In this document: in pieces, positions 7,664-16,639 of the stretch | How positions within the stretch are numbered: the stretch's first letter is position 1 | Layout: each line of letters opens with the position of its first letter | NCBI GenBank assembly: GCA_002713215.1 | Contig: PAVO01000017.1 | Coordinates: 1-64,000 of the forward strand | Length of the DNA: 64,000 nt | Reading direction: 5' to 3' | Source: Crocinitomicaceae bacterium | Lineage (GTDB): Bacteria > Bacteroidota > Bacteroidia > Flavobacteriales_G > Salibacteraceae | The notes under the pieces: model-generated | Database searches by the model: none | What the model was told of the DNA's origin: nothing | What the model saw: the letters and a program-made list of their open reading frames with translations, nothing else | Made by a program: the position numbers and the translations under genes

Positions 7664-8668
7664 GTGCGTATTTCGTTCTTAATTCTGTTGGGGGTATTAT
7701 CGGTTGTCTTACTGGGGAATAAAGGCCAGGAAGATTTGCTTGACGTACTTAAGGCTGAACCAAAACATTTTCCGCAAATTGATTATCCAACGGATAATGA
7801 TATTACAGTGGAAAGATGGAAGTTGGGGAAAAGACTCTTTTACGATCCGACGCTCTCACGGGATAGTTCAATTAGTTGTGCTTCTTGTCACTTACCTGGT
7901 TTTGCATTTTCAGATACCCTGGCATTTAGTTTAGGAGTGGAAAAGAGGGTAGGAGTGAGAAATGCCCCTTCATTGGCAAATGTTGCCTACCATCCTTATC
8001 TCTCTCGGGATGGCGGAGTTCCAAGTTTGGAAATGCAAATTCTTGTACCGGTTCAGGAACATCTCGAAATGGATTTTAGTACCCTGGAAATAGCCGATCG
8101 TATGATGAAGGATAGTAGCTACTACAATGAAAGTATGGTTGCATATAATCGTTATCCTGATCCCTATGTAATAACGCGTGCATTAGCGTGTTTCGAAAGG
8201 ACACTAATAAGTAGTAACAGTAAGTATGATCGAGTTCAATTGGGTAAAGAGGAATTTACGGTTGAGGAAGAACGAGGCCATCAACTGTTCACAAGTGAAA
8301 GAACTCAATGTTCAACTTGTCACTCGGGATTCAATTTTACTAATTACAAATTTGAGAACAACGGATTGAGAATTCATTATTCGGATTCTGGAAGAATGAG
8401 AGTAACAAAATCGGAAATTGATCGCGATAAGTTTAAGGTGCCTTCACTGAGAAACGTAGAACTCACGGGGCCCTACATGCACGATGGGTCCATTAAAAGA
8501 CTAGAAGAAGTTGTTGGTCATTATTCAGAAGGAATTATAGAACATAAAAATTTAAGCACTGGAATTAAAAATCTTTATTTAACAGAAAACGAAAGAAAGG
8601 ATTTGGTATCGTTTTTAAAAACATTGACAGATCCTGGATTTTGTAAAAACAATTTATACACACAATAA
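7664..8668 (+). CDS. mbnH: MbnH/MauG-type di-heme c peroxidase
   Basis: A 334-residue protein of the bacterial di-heme cytochrome c peroxidase/MauG superfamily. Two haem c sites are present: CASCH (72-76) and CSTCH (216-220). The late GPYMHDGS motif is typical of the second haem domain. The GTG start at 7664, 4 nt after the mbnP stop, begins a signal peptide (MRISFLILLGVLSVVLLG). Adjacent to MbnP it is best read as MbnH, which in methanotrophs uses peroxide to oxidise a tryptophan of MbnP. A general H2O2-scavenging peroxidase is the alternative. It has no T9SS tail, so it is expected in the periplasm. Confidence 0.82.
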   Translation: MRISFLILLGVLSVVLLGNKGQEDLLDVLKAEPKHFPQIDYPTDNDITVERWKLGKRLFYDPTLSRDSSISCASCHLPGFAFSDTLAFSLGVEKRVGVRNAPSLANVAYHPYLSRDGGVPSLEMQILVPVQEHLEMDFSTLEIADRMMKDSSYYNESMVAYNRYPDPYVITRALACFERTLISSNSKYDRVQLGKEEFTVEEERGHQLFTSERTQCSTCHSGFNFTNYKFENNGLRIHYSDSGRMRVTKSEIDRDKFKVPSLRNVELTGPYMHDGSIKRLEEVVGHYSEGIIEHKNLSTGIKNLYLTENERKDLVSFLKTLTDPGFCKNNLYTQ

Positions 8669-8677
8669 AACAAAGTC

Positions 8678-9382
8678 ATGAAATTGAATAGGTTATATAT
8701 TTTAATGTTGTTATTTGTATCAACCCAGATTCAGGCACAAAAATTTAGCCTGTCTACTAACCAGATAACTGATAGTTTATACATCAATGGAACATTTGAA
8801 GACGGTATTGACCTAACCAACAATTCTCCTAACCGCATTCTGGTTAAATGGCGTGTACTCGAAAACACAATTGACACAGCCAATTGGGAGATTTTATACT
8901 GCTCTTATCCTTCTTGTCGGGCAGAAATATTATCAGAGGAGGTATGTGATACAATAGAAAAATTGCAGAAAGTTCGGGTTAGCAACTTAAATATCATTAC
9001 CGAAAAGAATCCCAAAAATTGCCAGTTGAAAATTGAGCTTTTCGATATTCTGGATTCTTCTTACAGGGATACCCTTACCTATGCACTTTATGCAAGCTCT
9101 ACGGATAAAATTACGGGGATAGATAATCCTGCAATTGCAGGTAATGGGATGAAGAATATAGAAATATTCCCGAACCCTGCATCAAATTCAGTTGGTATAA
9201 AAGTTCCAATAGAAATTGAAACAATTAGACTCATTGATTTCCATGGACGTGAAGTTCTTTCACAACCTGTGGGTGAAGAAGAGTTTTCTTTAGATGTTTC
9301 CTCCTTGCAACGAGGTGTTTATTGGGTATTAGGAATGAGTGCAAAAGGAGGAACTTATCATTCAAAATTAATCTTAGAATAG
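8678..9382 (+). CDS. T9SS-sorted protein with Cys motif, unknown function
   Basis: A 234-residue exported protein. The signal peptide ends IQAQ. Residues 20-145 form a beta-rich domain with NWEILYC and YPSC close together plus a later EEVCD. Trp-then-paired-Cys arrangements of this kind recur in uncharacterised Bacteroidota secreted proteins. From about residue 160 there is a T9SS sorting domain (IEIFPNPASNS ... LQRGVYWV). It sits in the middle of the MbnP/multicopper operon, 9 nt after mbnH and 7 nt before the cupredoxin gene, so a role in the same copper process is likely. The cysteines could bind copper or form disulphides; this is inference. Confidence 0.7.
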   Translation: MKLNRLYILMLLFVSTQIQAQKFSLSTNQITDSLYINGTFEDGIDLTNNSPNRILVKWRVLENTIDTANWEILYCSYPSCRAEILSEEVCDTIEKLQKVRVSNLNIITEKNPKNCQLKIELFDILDSSYRDTLTYALYASSTDKITGIDNPAIAGNGMKNIEIFPNPASNSVGIKVPIEIETIRLIDFHGREVLSQPVGEEEFSLDVSSLQRGVYWVLGMSAKGGTYHSKLILE

Positions 9383-9389
9383 AATCTAT

Positions 9390-10259
9390 ATGGTAACCAA
9401 AAACACGTTGATTGTTGTTAGTCTTCTGTTGATTTCTACAACCTTGTTTGGAGCAAGTAGCTCCAAACAGATAAATTTGAATAAGGGTACGTTGGTTACA
9501 GCTGATTCTACCAAGGTTCCTTATTACGCATTCAATAAGGATACAGTATTTTCCCAGGAAAATGAAAGGCTGCTGCTTACGCTGGGCGATACCTTATTGC
9601 TCACCGTTTACAACCGGACATCATCGGCACAACGATTTGTGGTACAGGAATTGGCGATTGATGTTTCAATTTCGGGAGGAGCCAGTCAATTGATCAAATT
9701 GACTCCCGCAAAGGCAGGAGTGTTTGTCTATTCTGCTGTAAATACAGGTAACGAAATAAACCATTACGGGGCTGCGGGAATGTTGGTTGTAACCGCTCCC
9801 AAATACAGTAAGCTGGTTACTTTCTATTGGAACATCAAGGATTTCGAGTATGCTAAGGTGTTGGATCTGGATTCTGGCAAGACAGTAGATTGGAAAACGT
9901 ACTACCCCGATTACTTTCTGGTTAATGGAAAAGGAAAGGATCAGTTGGTTGGTGATCTGGTTTCTAACCCGGTTGGCAAGGTTGGAGATTCACTTTTAAT
10001 TATGATGGCTAATACAGGAAAAGCAGTACACTCCATTCATTTTCATGGATATCATGCGATTGTGTTAGAATCCAATACGAAGAGGGTTCAAAAAGGGAGT
10101 AACAAGGACACTTTTCCTCTAGCTACAGGAGATGGCCTTATGGTATTAATGGTGCCGGATAAACCCGGGATTTATCCCGTTCATGATCATAATCTAATTG
10201 CCGTATCGGGTGGAGGCAAATATCCCAATGGAGTATTCATGATTCTTGATATTAAGTAA
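9390..10259 (+). CDS. two-domain cupredoxin protein, half of a multicopper oxidase site
   Basis: A 289-residue exported protein with two cupredoxin folds (about 30-137 and 175-289). The second carries HSIHFHG (His214, 217, 219) and VHDHN (His265, 267), the spacing of trinuclear-copper ligands in multicopper oxidases. There is no Cys-His-Met type 1 site; the usual HCH is HDH. The first domain has no HxH pairs. It is the exact complement of the next gene, which has a type 1 site and the other two HxH motifs but nothing in its second domain. It has no T9SS tail. The two may form one enzyme, or this protein may bind copper alone. Confidence 0.8.
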   Translation: MVTKNTLIVVSLLLISTTLFGASSSKQINLNKGTLVTADSTKVPYYAFNKDTVFSQENERLLLTLGDTLLLTVYNRTSSAQRFVVQELAIDVSISGGASQLIKLTPAKAGVFVYSAVNTGNEINHYGAAGMLVVTAPKYSKLVTFYWNIKDFEYAKVLDLDSGKTVDWKTYYPDYFLVNGKGKDQLVGDLVSNPVGKVGDSLLIMMANTGKAVHSIHFHGYHAIVLESNTKRVQKGSNKDTFPLATGDGLMVLMVPDKPGIYPVHDHNLIAVSGGGKYPNGVFMILDIK

Positions 10260-10262
10260 GTT

Positions 10263-11462
10263 ATGAAAAAGATTTTATTACTACAGATAACAATGCTTGG
10301 GTTTGTATATTCAATTTATGCTCAAGCAGATACCTCATTTAATATTTGGATGTGGACCACCGGATCACACGTATTACACGATGGTAAAAGATTAGAAAAT
10401 TATGGTTTTACGTTGGGTAGAGGTACTCCTAATATCCCGGGACCCGTGCTTCGGGTAAAGGAAGGGCAAAAAGTAAAGCTGGAAGTACGAAATCAATCGC
10501 AGGGAGCCCCGCACACGATTCATTTGCACGGGTTGGACGTAGACCAGGCCAACGATGGCGTTCCATTAACCAGTTGGGACATTAAGCATAAGGAAACCAA
10601 GGATTACAATTTTGTTGCTACACATCCCGGTACTTACCTTTATCACTGCCATGTGGCATCAGTTTTGCATGTGCAACTTGGAATGTACGGAAGCTTAATT
10701 GTCGAGCCAAAAAGCAAGGAAGCAGCTCCTGGTTATCCCTATCAACGTGATTTTAATTTGTTGCTTAGCGAAGCAGATAAATCCTGGTTCGATAATAAAC
10801 CCAAACACGCAACTGGTGATTCAGTACATGCCCAGTTTTACATTCCTAAGTACGAACCCGATTACTTCTTTGTAAATGGGCAGAGTCAGCACTTAATTGA
10901 TTCCCTTATTATGGGGGTTAGTGAATCTGTGCTCCTTCGCTTATCTAATGTAGGTTATTATGAAAATCAGGTACGGTTTCCGCAAGGGTTGACTGCTAAA
11001 TTGATGAGTTCGGATGGAAGGCCACTTCCCCAAAAAGATGTAATTGATACATTATTAATTTCTCCCGGAGAACGATACGGCGTGTTGCTTTCTCCGATTG
11101 GTAAAACCCGGGGAGTTATTGAAATTGATTATTTGCATTTGTTTACCAGAGAAGTGATTCAAACGGAGAAAGTACCTTATGGATTCGATACTACCTTATC
11201 TATACAGGCGGTTCAAAACTTCAAGGATATAAAGATTTTTCCAAATCCTGCTAAGGACTTTATTCGCATCAATTATCCAGTTTCTGAAAACGTTGTTGTG
11301 ACTTTGGTATCTGCCTCAGGGCAGCAGTATGAAACGAAGGGAACAAAGATGGATGACAGCATGGAATTCGATATTAGGCATTTGCCTGCTGGAAATTATG
11401 TAATGCAGCTTTGGGTTGACAATAAATTACAAGGGACGAGGAACGTTGTAAAGGTAGAATAG
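10263..11462 (+). CDS. multicopper-oxidase-like protein with type 1 site and T9SS tail
   Basis: A 399-residue exported protein; the signal peptide ends YAQ. Cupredoxin domain 1 (about 25-148) contains HTIHLHG (His84, 87, 89) and YHCHVASVLHVQLGM. The latter gives a type 1 copper site (His84, Cys129, His136, Met141) and half of a trinuclear cluster (His87, 89, 128, 130). Domain 2 (about 180-300) has no HxH motifs. From about residue 325 there is a T9SS sorting domain (IKIFPNPAKDF). It begins 3 nt after the previous cupredoxin gene and closes the operon. It is probably a copper or phenol oxidase, or an electron-transfer copper protein needing a partner. Confidence 0.83.
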   Translation: MKKILLLQITMLGFVYSIYAQADTSFNIWMWTTGSHVLHDGKRLENYGFTLGRGTPNIPGPVLRVKEGQKVKLEVRNQSQGAPHTIHLHGLDVDQANDGVPLTSWDIKHKETKDYNFVATHPGTYLYHCHVASVLHVQLGMYGSLIVEPKSKEAAPGYPYQRDFNLLLSEADKSWFDNKPKHATGDSVHAQFYIPKYEPDYFFVNGQSQHLIDSLIMGVSESVLLRLSNVGYYENQVRFPQGLTAKLMSSDGRPLPQKDVIDTLLISPGERYGVLLSPIGKTRGVIEIDYLHLFTREVIQTEKVPYGFDTTLSIQAVQNFKDIKIFPNPAKDFIRINYPVSENVVVTLVSASGQQYETKGTKMDDSMEFDIRHLPAGNYVMQLWVDNKLQGTRNVVKVE

Positions 11463-11623
11463 CGGCGTTTAAGAGTTTGACTTTAGAGTATGTATTAATT
11501 GAACGTAATTTTACCAGTAGTCATCAATATTCTGGAAAATAGGTTTACGATTTTTATGATTTTTTGGAAACAATAAAATGGGGTAACCTTTTGTTTTGAG
11601 AGGAATAAATTTCAATAACTAAG

Positions 11624-12259
11624 GTGATTCGTAGATACTTAAAAATTGGCCTTTTAGCCGCAGTTTTAGTATGCATTGGAATTGTTGTTACCAATGAATT
11701 GGTAGAACAAAGCGCTAAGGATAGAGTATTCAATTCAACCCGCGAAATTCCTTCTAACAAGGTAGGTTTACTTTTAGGGACCGCTAAATACCTGGGCAAC
11801 GGACATAAGAATTTGTATTACCTCTATCGAATTGATGCTGCGGTTCGACTCTATAAAGCAGGTAAAATAAAGTACATTTTGGTGAGTGGAGACAATGGCA
11901 ACAAAAACTACGACGAACCTACCGACATTAAAAACGATTTGATGGCTAAAGGTGTTCCTGAAGACAGAATTTACCTCGATTACGCCGGATTTCGAACCTT
12001 AGATTCGGTGGTTAGAAGCAAGGAAATTTTTGGCCAAAAAAAGGTGACCGTTATTTCCCAGCAATTTCATAACGAAAGAGCCATTTTTATAGCCAATATG
12101 AAGGGAGTTGAGGCGGTTGGTTACAACGCCAAGGATGTTGGAGGAAAATTTGGATTAAGGGTGAAAATCAGGGAGCGATTGGCCCGTGTCAAAATGATGC
12201 TGGATTTGATTTTTGGTAAGGAGCCTAAGTTTTTAGGAGAAAAAATTCAAATTTCCTAA
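11624..12259 (+). CDS. SanA/YdcF-like (DUF218) envelope protein
   Basis: A 211-residue protein with one N-terminal membrane anchor (about 6-24) and a DUF218 domain. The family pattern is visible: GLLLGTAKYLGNG, RIDAAVRLYKAGK, ILVSGDN near residue 90, then TLDSVVRSKEIF and QQFHNERA. In Escherichia coli SanA affects envelope integrity (vancomycin exclusion); the reaction is not known. The start is GTG 11624, preceded by AACTAAG. It stands alone between the copper operon and a convergent gene. Family confidence is high, precise function unknown. Confidence 0.82.
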   Translation: MIRRYLKIGLLAAVLVCIGIVVTNELVEQSAKDRVFNSTREIPSNKVGLLLGTAKYLGNGHKNLYYLYRIDAAVRLYKAGKIKYILVSGDNGNKNYDEPTDIKNDLMAKGVPEDRIYLDYAGFRTLDSVVRSKEIFGQKKVTVISQQFHNERAIFIANMKGVEAVGYNAKDVGGKFGLRVKIRERLARVKMMLDLIFGKEPKFLGEKIQIS

Positions 12260-12285
12260 ATTCTTCGCGGACATTAAGAAAAGGG

Positions 12286-15200
12286 TTACTGTTTATACAC
12301 CTTATACGTAATGGTCTTTGTTTTAACGTAATAGATTCCATTGGTCAAATGGGACAGATCAATAACCAATTTTGAGTCGTCTCTGTATTTAAGATGGGTT
12401 TGTGAGCTTACTTCCTCCCCAAACAGATCATATATTTTTAATTCTTCCAGGTCAGCTTTATCTCCCTCAATGGTAATTTGTTTTTCAGTTGGATTTGGAT
12501 AGAGTCGTAAAGGTGTATGCTTGGAAGCATTAATGTTGACGCTTTTTACGGCACTGTATTCATAATGTCCATCAAAGTCGGTTTGCTTTAAACGATAGTA
12601 TGAAATACCTTGATGAGGTGAATTATCCGTTTCCATATATTTTATAACAACCGATGAGTTTCCGGCACCTCTAATTCTTTGAATTCCCTCCCATTCCGTT
12701 CCGTTTTTTGATCGTTCAATGATGAAATAATCATTGTTGAGTTCAGAGGCTGTTTGCCATTCTAATTTCACCCCATTTGCATGTGTTTTAGCCACATTAA
12801 ATTCGATTAATTCTACACCAAGTGGTGGAGCGGCTGTCACGGTTACCAAAGATTCCGTCACAGAATCGGAACCCCAGGAATTGATAACTTTAAGTTTAAT
12901 TGATTTAGCACCCGTTGATGAGTAGGTAACCACAATTGAATCCGATGTTCCCGAAGTTGGTGTTCCTCCGGTTACGGTCCATTCATAAGTAGAAGGATTA
13001 ACCTTAGAAGTACTTCTGTAAACTACTGAATCACCAGTATAAATCACGGTTTTATCTACAGACAATGATGCATCTGGTGCAGATTCAGACATAAACCTTC
13101 CAGTGAACATACCTCTGCCGTAGGTAGCTGCCAAAATCAAAGAGTCTGATTCACGATATTGAAACATCCTTACCCTGGTATTTGCCATTCCCAAATTTGC
13201 TGATGACCAGGTTGGCGTGGTTGCCGTAATATCACTGGTATACCAAATACCGACTTCTGTTGCAAGAATTACTTCCTTCCTGTTCTTAGGATTAAACAGT
13301 GCCCATCGAATGGGCATATCTCCTAGGTTTCCTGATTTATCAGACCAGGTACTCCCACCGTCATCGGTATAATAAAGTTCGTCACCACCGTAGGAAGAGA
13401 AGGTTACCAGAAGCTCATTTTCGTTTGCTCCAATTTCAATACAGCTTATGGCCTCTGATGGAAATGTAGCATCGGTGAGCGTAGTAACCGTTGGAGATGA
13501 ACTATCGGCATAAGTAATTTTGTGAACGTCATATCCTGCACCAACAAAAAGGGTTGTGCTTCCTGTGGTGTAAGAAGAAACCCTAATGTGTGTTGGGGTT
13601 CCCCCCAAATTACTAACCGTAACATCTGATGCGCTGTAACTTCCGGTTACATTGGTGATTTTCTTAATCGAGGTACTGGTTTTTGCCGCATACAAAATGT
13701 TTAGGCTATCGTCGTAATCAGCCGGGTTAATGAATTTCCCTGTATTATCAGTAGACAAATAGCTAAAAGTCCCTCCTCCGTTCTTGCTTATTCTCCAATT
13801 GTTATAAATAAACGAAGTAATAAACACATCGGGGTCGCTTTGGTCAATAAAGCAATAAGCTCCATCACCACCTGTTAACTCTGTTGAGGAACCTACCCCC
13901 GCAGAGATGCTTCTATGTGTACCATTATCCTGACTTCCTCCCATAATTGTATCGGATCCCACTCCCGGATGCATGGCAGCGGTATAGAATTGAGTAACAT
14001 TATAGTTTTTAACCATGTGCGTAAAGAAGGGGTAGGTTACGCCTGTATCACCAGCGTTTGAGGAATAATAAACCCCACCGTCATTTCCAACAACAATTTC
14101 ATTGGTGGTTCCAGGTCGTGTGACAATCATGTGCTGGTCGGCATGAATTACCGGGTAGCTGCCATACGTCCAATTATTGGTGATATTCTCCCAGGTACTA
14201 CCTCCATCTTTGGTTCTGTGAAGATTAATTCCTCCAGCAATAACTACGTCCTTGTTGGTTGGATGTACCCAAAGAATAAGATTGTACCAGGCTTGCGAAC
14301 GTGTAAAATGTTCCGACGTATCGGTCAGCCACCGAGGTATCTCTACGTCAGACCAATTTGCTCCGCCATCGGTACTTTTCTTAAACCATTCTACATCATC
14401 AAGAACATTAGAACCACTATTGCTGGCTACAGCATACAATGTATTGGAATCTGAAGGGGCACAGGCAATATCTACCCGGTCGGAAGTGCTGGTTCCTGTG
14501 GGTGTTACCAGTGACCAGGTGAGTCCGTTATTGGTAGATTTGATCACTTTGCCAGAATAACGCGCGCCACCATATAGATCTCCATTGGCTGCCATCTCTA
14601 AATCTGCACAGTTTACCGTACTCCTTCGAACAAAGCTTGCTCCATCATCACCTGAAGTAAACACTCCATCGCTTGAGGCTACTACAAGCCTGCCGTTTTG
14701 AGCAAATTGCAAATCCAGTGTGTATCGAAAAGAATAAATATTAGTATTCGTTAGCTGAGTCCAGCTGGTTCCGGCATTGGTCGATTTCCAAATTCCCGCT
14801 CCTCTCATGGCATCACCATTGCCCATTCCTTCACCCGTTCCAACATACCAGATATTTGAATCCGTTGGGTCAGAAACGATTGCTGAAATGGCCAGGTTCG
14901 ACCAAAAATCATCAACAGAAGTCCAGGTAGAAGAGGAGTTGGTAATATCATTATTGTACCAAAGGCCACCACTCACTCCACCACAGTATACTTTTTTATT
15001 GGTGGTGTCAGTTGGATCGAACATTATGGCTCGAGTTCTTCCTCCAACATTATCAGGGCCTCTCTCTGTCCATGTGGTAGCCACATGTCCACCTGGAGCA
15101 ACGGCTTGCATTTGTTTTTCTTCGTGTATTTTTTCAATGATTGGAATCAACCGTTGCCATTCAACTTTTCCGGTTTTAGGGTCATGGGTCATCAGCCATT

Positions 15201-15441
15201 CCAGCTCATAAGCTAAGTCTGGTCGACTTTTTTTGTTCATCTTATCGTATTCCTCTTTAGTTGGTGGTATTCTTGTCAAAAAAGGATGATTATTGATGTA
15301 TTCCCGATAAAGCTCCTTATCAACCTTAACTTCTCCATCAACTTTTTTTAAATAGGGGAGTTGTGCAAGGCCGTTACCCGTTATACTAAGAAATAGAATT
15401 GAAAACCATAAACTTGTTACTTTTTTAAAGAATTCCTTCAT
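12286..15441 (-). CDS. T9SS-secreted BNR propeller protein with PKD domain
   Basis: A 1051-residue secreted protein. A signal peptide (ending GLAQ) is followed by a roughly 90-residue lead with DPKTGKVEWQRL. Repeated Asp-box blades of a VPS10/BNR propeller follow (GIWKSTNAGTSWTQL, KSTNNGLTWSLV, KSTDGGANWSDV, YYTDDGGSTWSDK). Then come a PKD-like domain near 780-860, the LGVELIEFNVAKTHANGVKL linker module common in Bacteroidota exoproteins, and a C-terminal T9SS sorting domain (LRLYPNPTEKQ). Related in fold to the propeller protein at 247-3438 but surface-secreted. Such proteins are suspected adhesins or polymer-binding proteins; no catalytic residues can be assigned. Confidence 0.85.
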   Translation of the reverse strand: MKEFFKKVTSLWFSILFLSITGNGLAQLPYLKKVDGEVKVDKELYREYINNHPFLTRIPPTKEEYDKMNKKSRPDLAYELEWLMTHDPKTGKVEWQRLIPIIEKIHEEKQMQAVAPGGHVATTWTERGPDNVGGRTRAIMFDPTDTTNKKVYCGGVSGGLWYNNDITNSSSTWTSVDDFWSNLAISAIVSDPTDSNIWYVGTGEGMGNGDAMRGAGIWKSTNAGTSWTQLTNTNIYSFRYTLDLQFAQNGRLVVASSDGVFTSGDDGASFVRRSTVNCADLEMAANGDLYGGARYSGKVIKSTNNGLTWSLVTPTGTSTSDRVDIACAPSDSNTLYAVASNSGSNVLDDVEWFKKSTDGGANWSDVEIPRWLTDTSEHFTRSQAWYNLILWVHPTNKDVVIAGGINLHRTKDGGSTWENITNNWTYGSYPVIHADQHMIVTRPGTTNEIVVGNDGGVYYSSNAGDTGVTYPFFTHMVKNYNVTQFYTAAMHPGVGSDTIMGGSQDNGTHRSISAGVGSSTELTGGDGAYCFIDQSDPDVFITSFIYNNWRISKNGGGTFSYLSTDNTGKFINPADYDDSLNILYAAKTSTSIKKITNVTGSYSASDVTVSNLGGTPTHIRVSSYTTGSTTLFVGAGYDVHKITYADSSSPTVTTLTDATFPSEAISCIEIGANENELLVTFSSYGGDELYYTDDGGSTWSDKSGNLGDMPIRWALFNPKNRKEVILATEVGIWYTSDITATTPTWSSANLGMANTRVRMFQYRESDSLILAATYGRGMFTGRFMSESAPDASLSVDKTVIYTGDSVVYRSTSKVNPSTYEWTVTGGTPTSGTSDSIVVTYSSTGAKSIKLKVINSWGSDSVTESLVTVTAAPPLGVELIEFNVAKTHANGVKLEWQTASELNNDYFIIERSKNGTEWEGIQRIRGAGNSSVVIKYMETDNSPHQGISYYRLKQTDFDGHYEYSAVKSVNINASKHTPLRLYPNPTEKQITIEGDKADLEELKIYDLFGEEVSSQTHLKYRDDSKLVIDLSHLTNGIYYVKTKTITYKVYKQ

Positions 15442-15603
15442 GTGTGTCCTTGTGATAAAATTTAGTTTTTAGTAAAACTAAAAGCCTAAAATGTTAGAAA
15501 AACAGATGATGATTCAATTGGGTGAAATAGGGCATGAAACAAGCAATTTATGGCATGAATGATTTTCTGCACCGGTTACTTAAATCCCCTTTGACTAATT
15601 TGT

Positions 15604-15634
15604 TTGGCGACCGAAACAGATAACAATAATTTTG
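15604..15634 (+). promoter_or_regulatory. promoter of the GH11 xylanase gene
   Basis: TTG (15604-15606), a 20-bp spacer and TAATTTTG (15627-15634) fit TTG-N17-23-TAnnTTTG exactly. The TTG that opens the longest reading frame is therefore the -33 element, not a start codon. This supports initiation at GTG 15646. Confidence 0.6.
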
Positions 15635-15645
15635 CTTGCTTATTA

Positions 15646-16632
15646 GTGTTTAAACCGAATTTAAATATCCCTGTTATCGCAACGGTTATGTTGCTTATCG
15701 TTTTCCAGCACGCTTATGGACAGCAAATCTGTATTCAGAGTGGATCAGATCAGAAGAGAGGAGTTAAGGATGGATATCGATACGAGTTGTGGAATCAATA
15801 TTCGAAGGGAACTGCTTGTATGACTTTGGGTACAGGTGCCTTGTTCAAGGGTGAATGGAGCGGTGTGGAGAATTATTTAGCTAGGAGAGGGTTGGAGTAT
15901 AATCAAACTCAGGAACATAAGGATATCGGCAACTTCGTTTCGGAGTACAAATGCGACTATAACCCGCAATTCGGTTTTACAGGTAATTCATATTTGTCGG
16001 TTTACGGTTGGACCGTTAACCCCCTGGTGGAGTATTATATCATTGAGGATTGGAGAAACTGGATTCCTTCTATGGCTGCCGGGGCTAAGCTCAAAGGTTC
16101 CATAACAGTTTACGGTAGTATTTATGATATTTACGAAAATACTCGGGTCAATCAACCTTCAATAATCGGTACAGCCACTTTTAAGCAGTATTTCAGTATA
16201 CGTCGAAACACTCGAAACTCTGGAGTAGTCCACATTTCAACTCATTTCAAAAAATGGGAGTCTTTGGGGATGAATTTAGGAAAACTGCACGAAGTATCTA
16301 TGGTAGTTGAAGGCTATCAAAGCTCTGGGAAGTTTGGATTTAAGGAATTGGATATTTTTACTTCTGCCGATACTACATTGGAAGTCACTCCTGTATTAAC
16401 TGAAAACTCCATTGGTGTCTACCCCAATCCAAGTAACGGCAGTTTCACCATTGATATCAACCCAGAATTTATTGGAGCCGAATTAAAGCTTTTTGATTCA
16501 TCCGGAAAGTTGATTTTAAGAAGAAATCTAAGGGCTATAAGTAATAAAATCAATGGTTTAGAGTGTGGGAATTATGTTGCTGTAATCATTAAACAAAATA
16601 GAATTCAGCGGCTTAATCTAGTGGTTCGATAG
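15646..16632 (+). CDS. GH11 endo-1,4-beta-xylanase with T9SS tail
   Basis: A secreted xylanase of glycoside hydrolase family 11. Diagnostic motifs are YGWT..NPLVEYY, TFKQYFSIRRNTR and HEVSMVVEGYQSSG. Counting from GTG 15646, the nucleophile is Glu129 and the acid/base is Glu222. GTG is chosen because the promoter covers the upstream TTG and because the resulting N-terminus (MFKPNLNIPVIATVMLLIVF..AYGQ) is a good signal peptide. After the catalytic domain, a T9SS sorting domain starts near residue 256 (IGVYPNPSNGS). It cleaves internal xylan bonds outside the cell. The stop is 7 nt from the convergent neighbour. No other xylan gene is nearby, so it is not part of a visible utilisation locus. 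Confidence 0.9.
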   Translation: MFKPNLNIPVIATVMLLIVFQHAYGQQICIQSGSDQKRGVKDGYRYELWNQYSKGTACMTLGTGALFKGEWSGVENYLARRGLEYNQTQEHKDIGNFVSEYKCDYNPQFGFTGNSYLSVYGWTVNPLVEYYIIEDWRNWIPSMAAGAKLKGSITVYGSIYDIYENTRVNQPSIIGTATFKQYFSIRRNTRNSGVVHISTHFKKWESLGMNLGKLHEVSMVVEGYQSSGKFGFKELDIFTSADTTLEVTPVLTENSIGVYPNPSNGSFTIDINPEFIGAELKLFDSSGKLILRRNLRAISNKINGLECGNYVAVIIKQNRIQRLNLVVR

Positions 16633-16639
16633 AGTTGAG

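Noticed and set aside
14131-15211. Plus-strand frames of 100-144 codons within the propeller/PKD gene
   Set aside because: They lie wholly inside a well-supported minus-strand gene and have no signal, motif or promoter.
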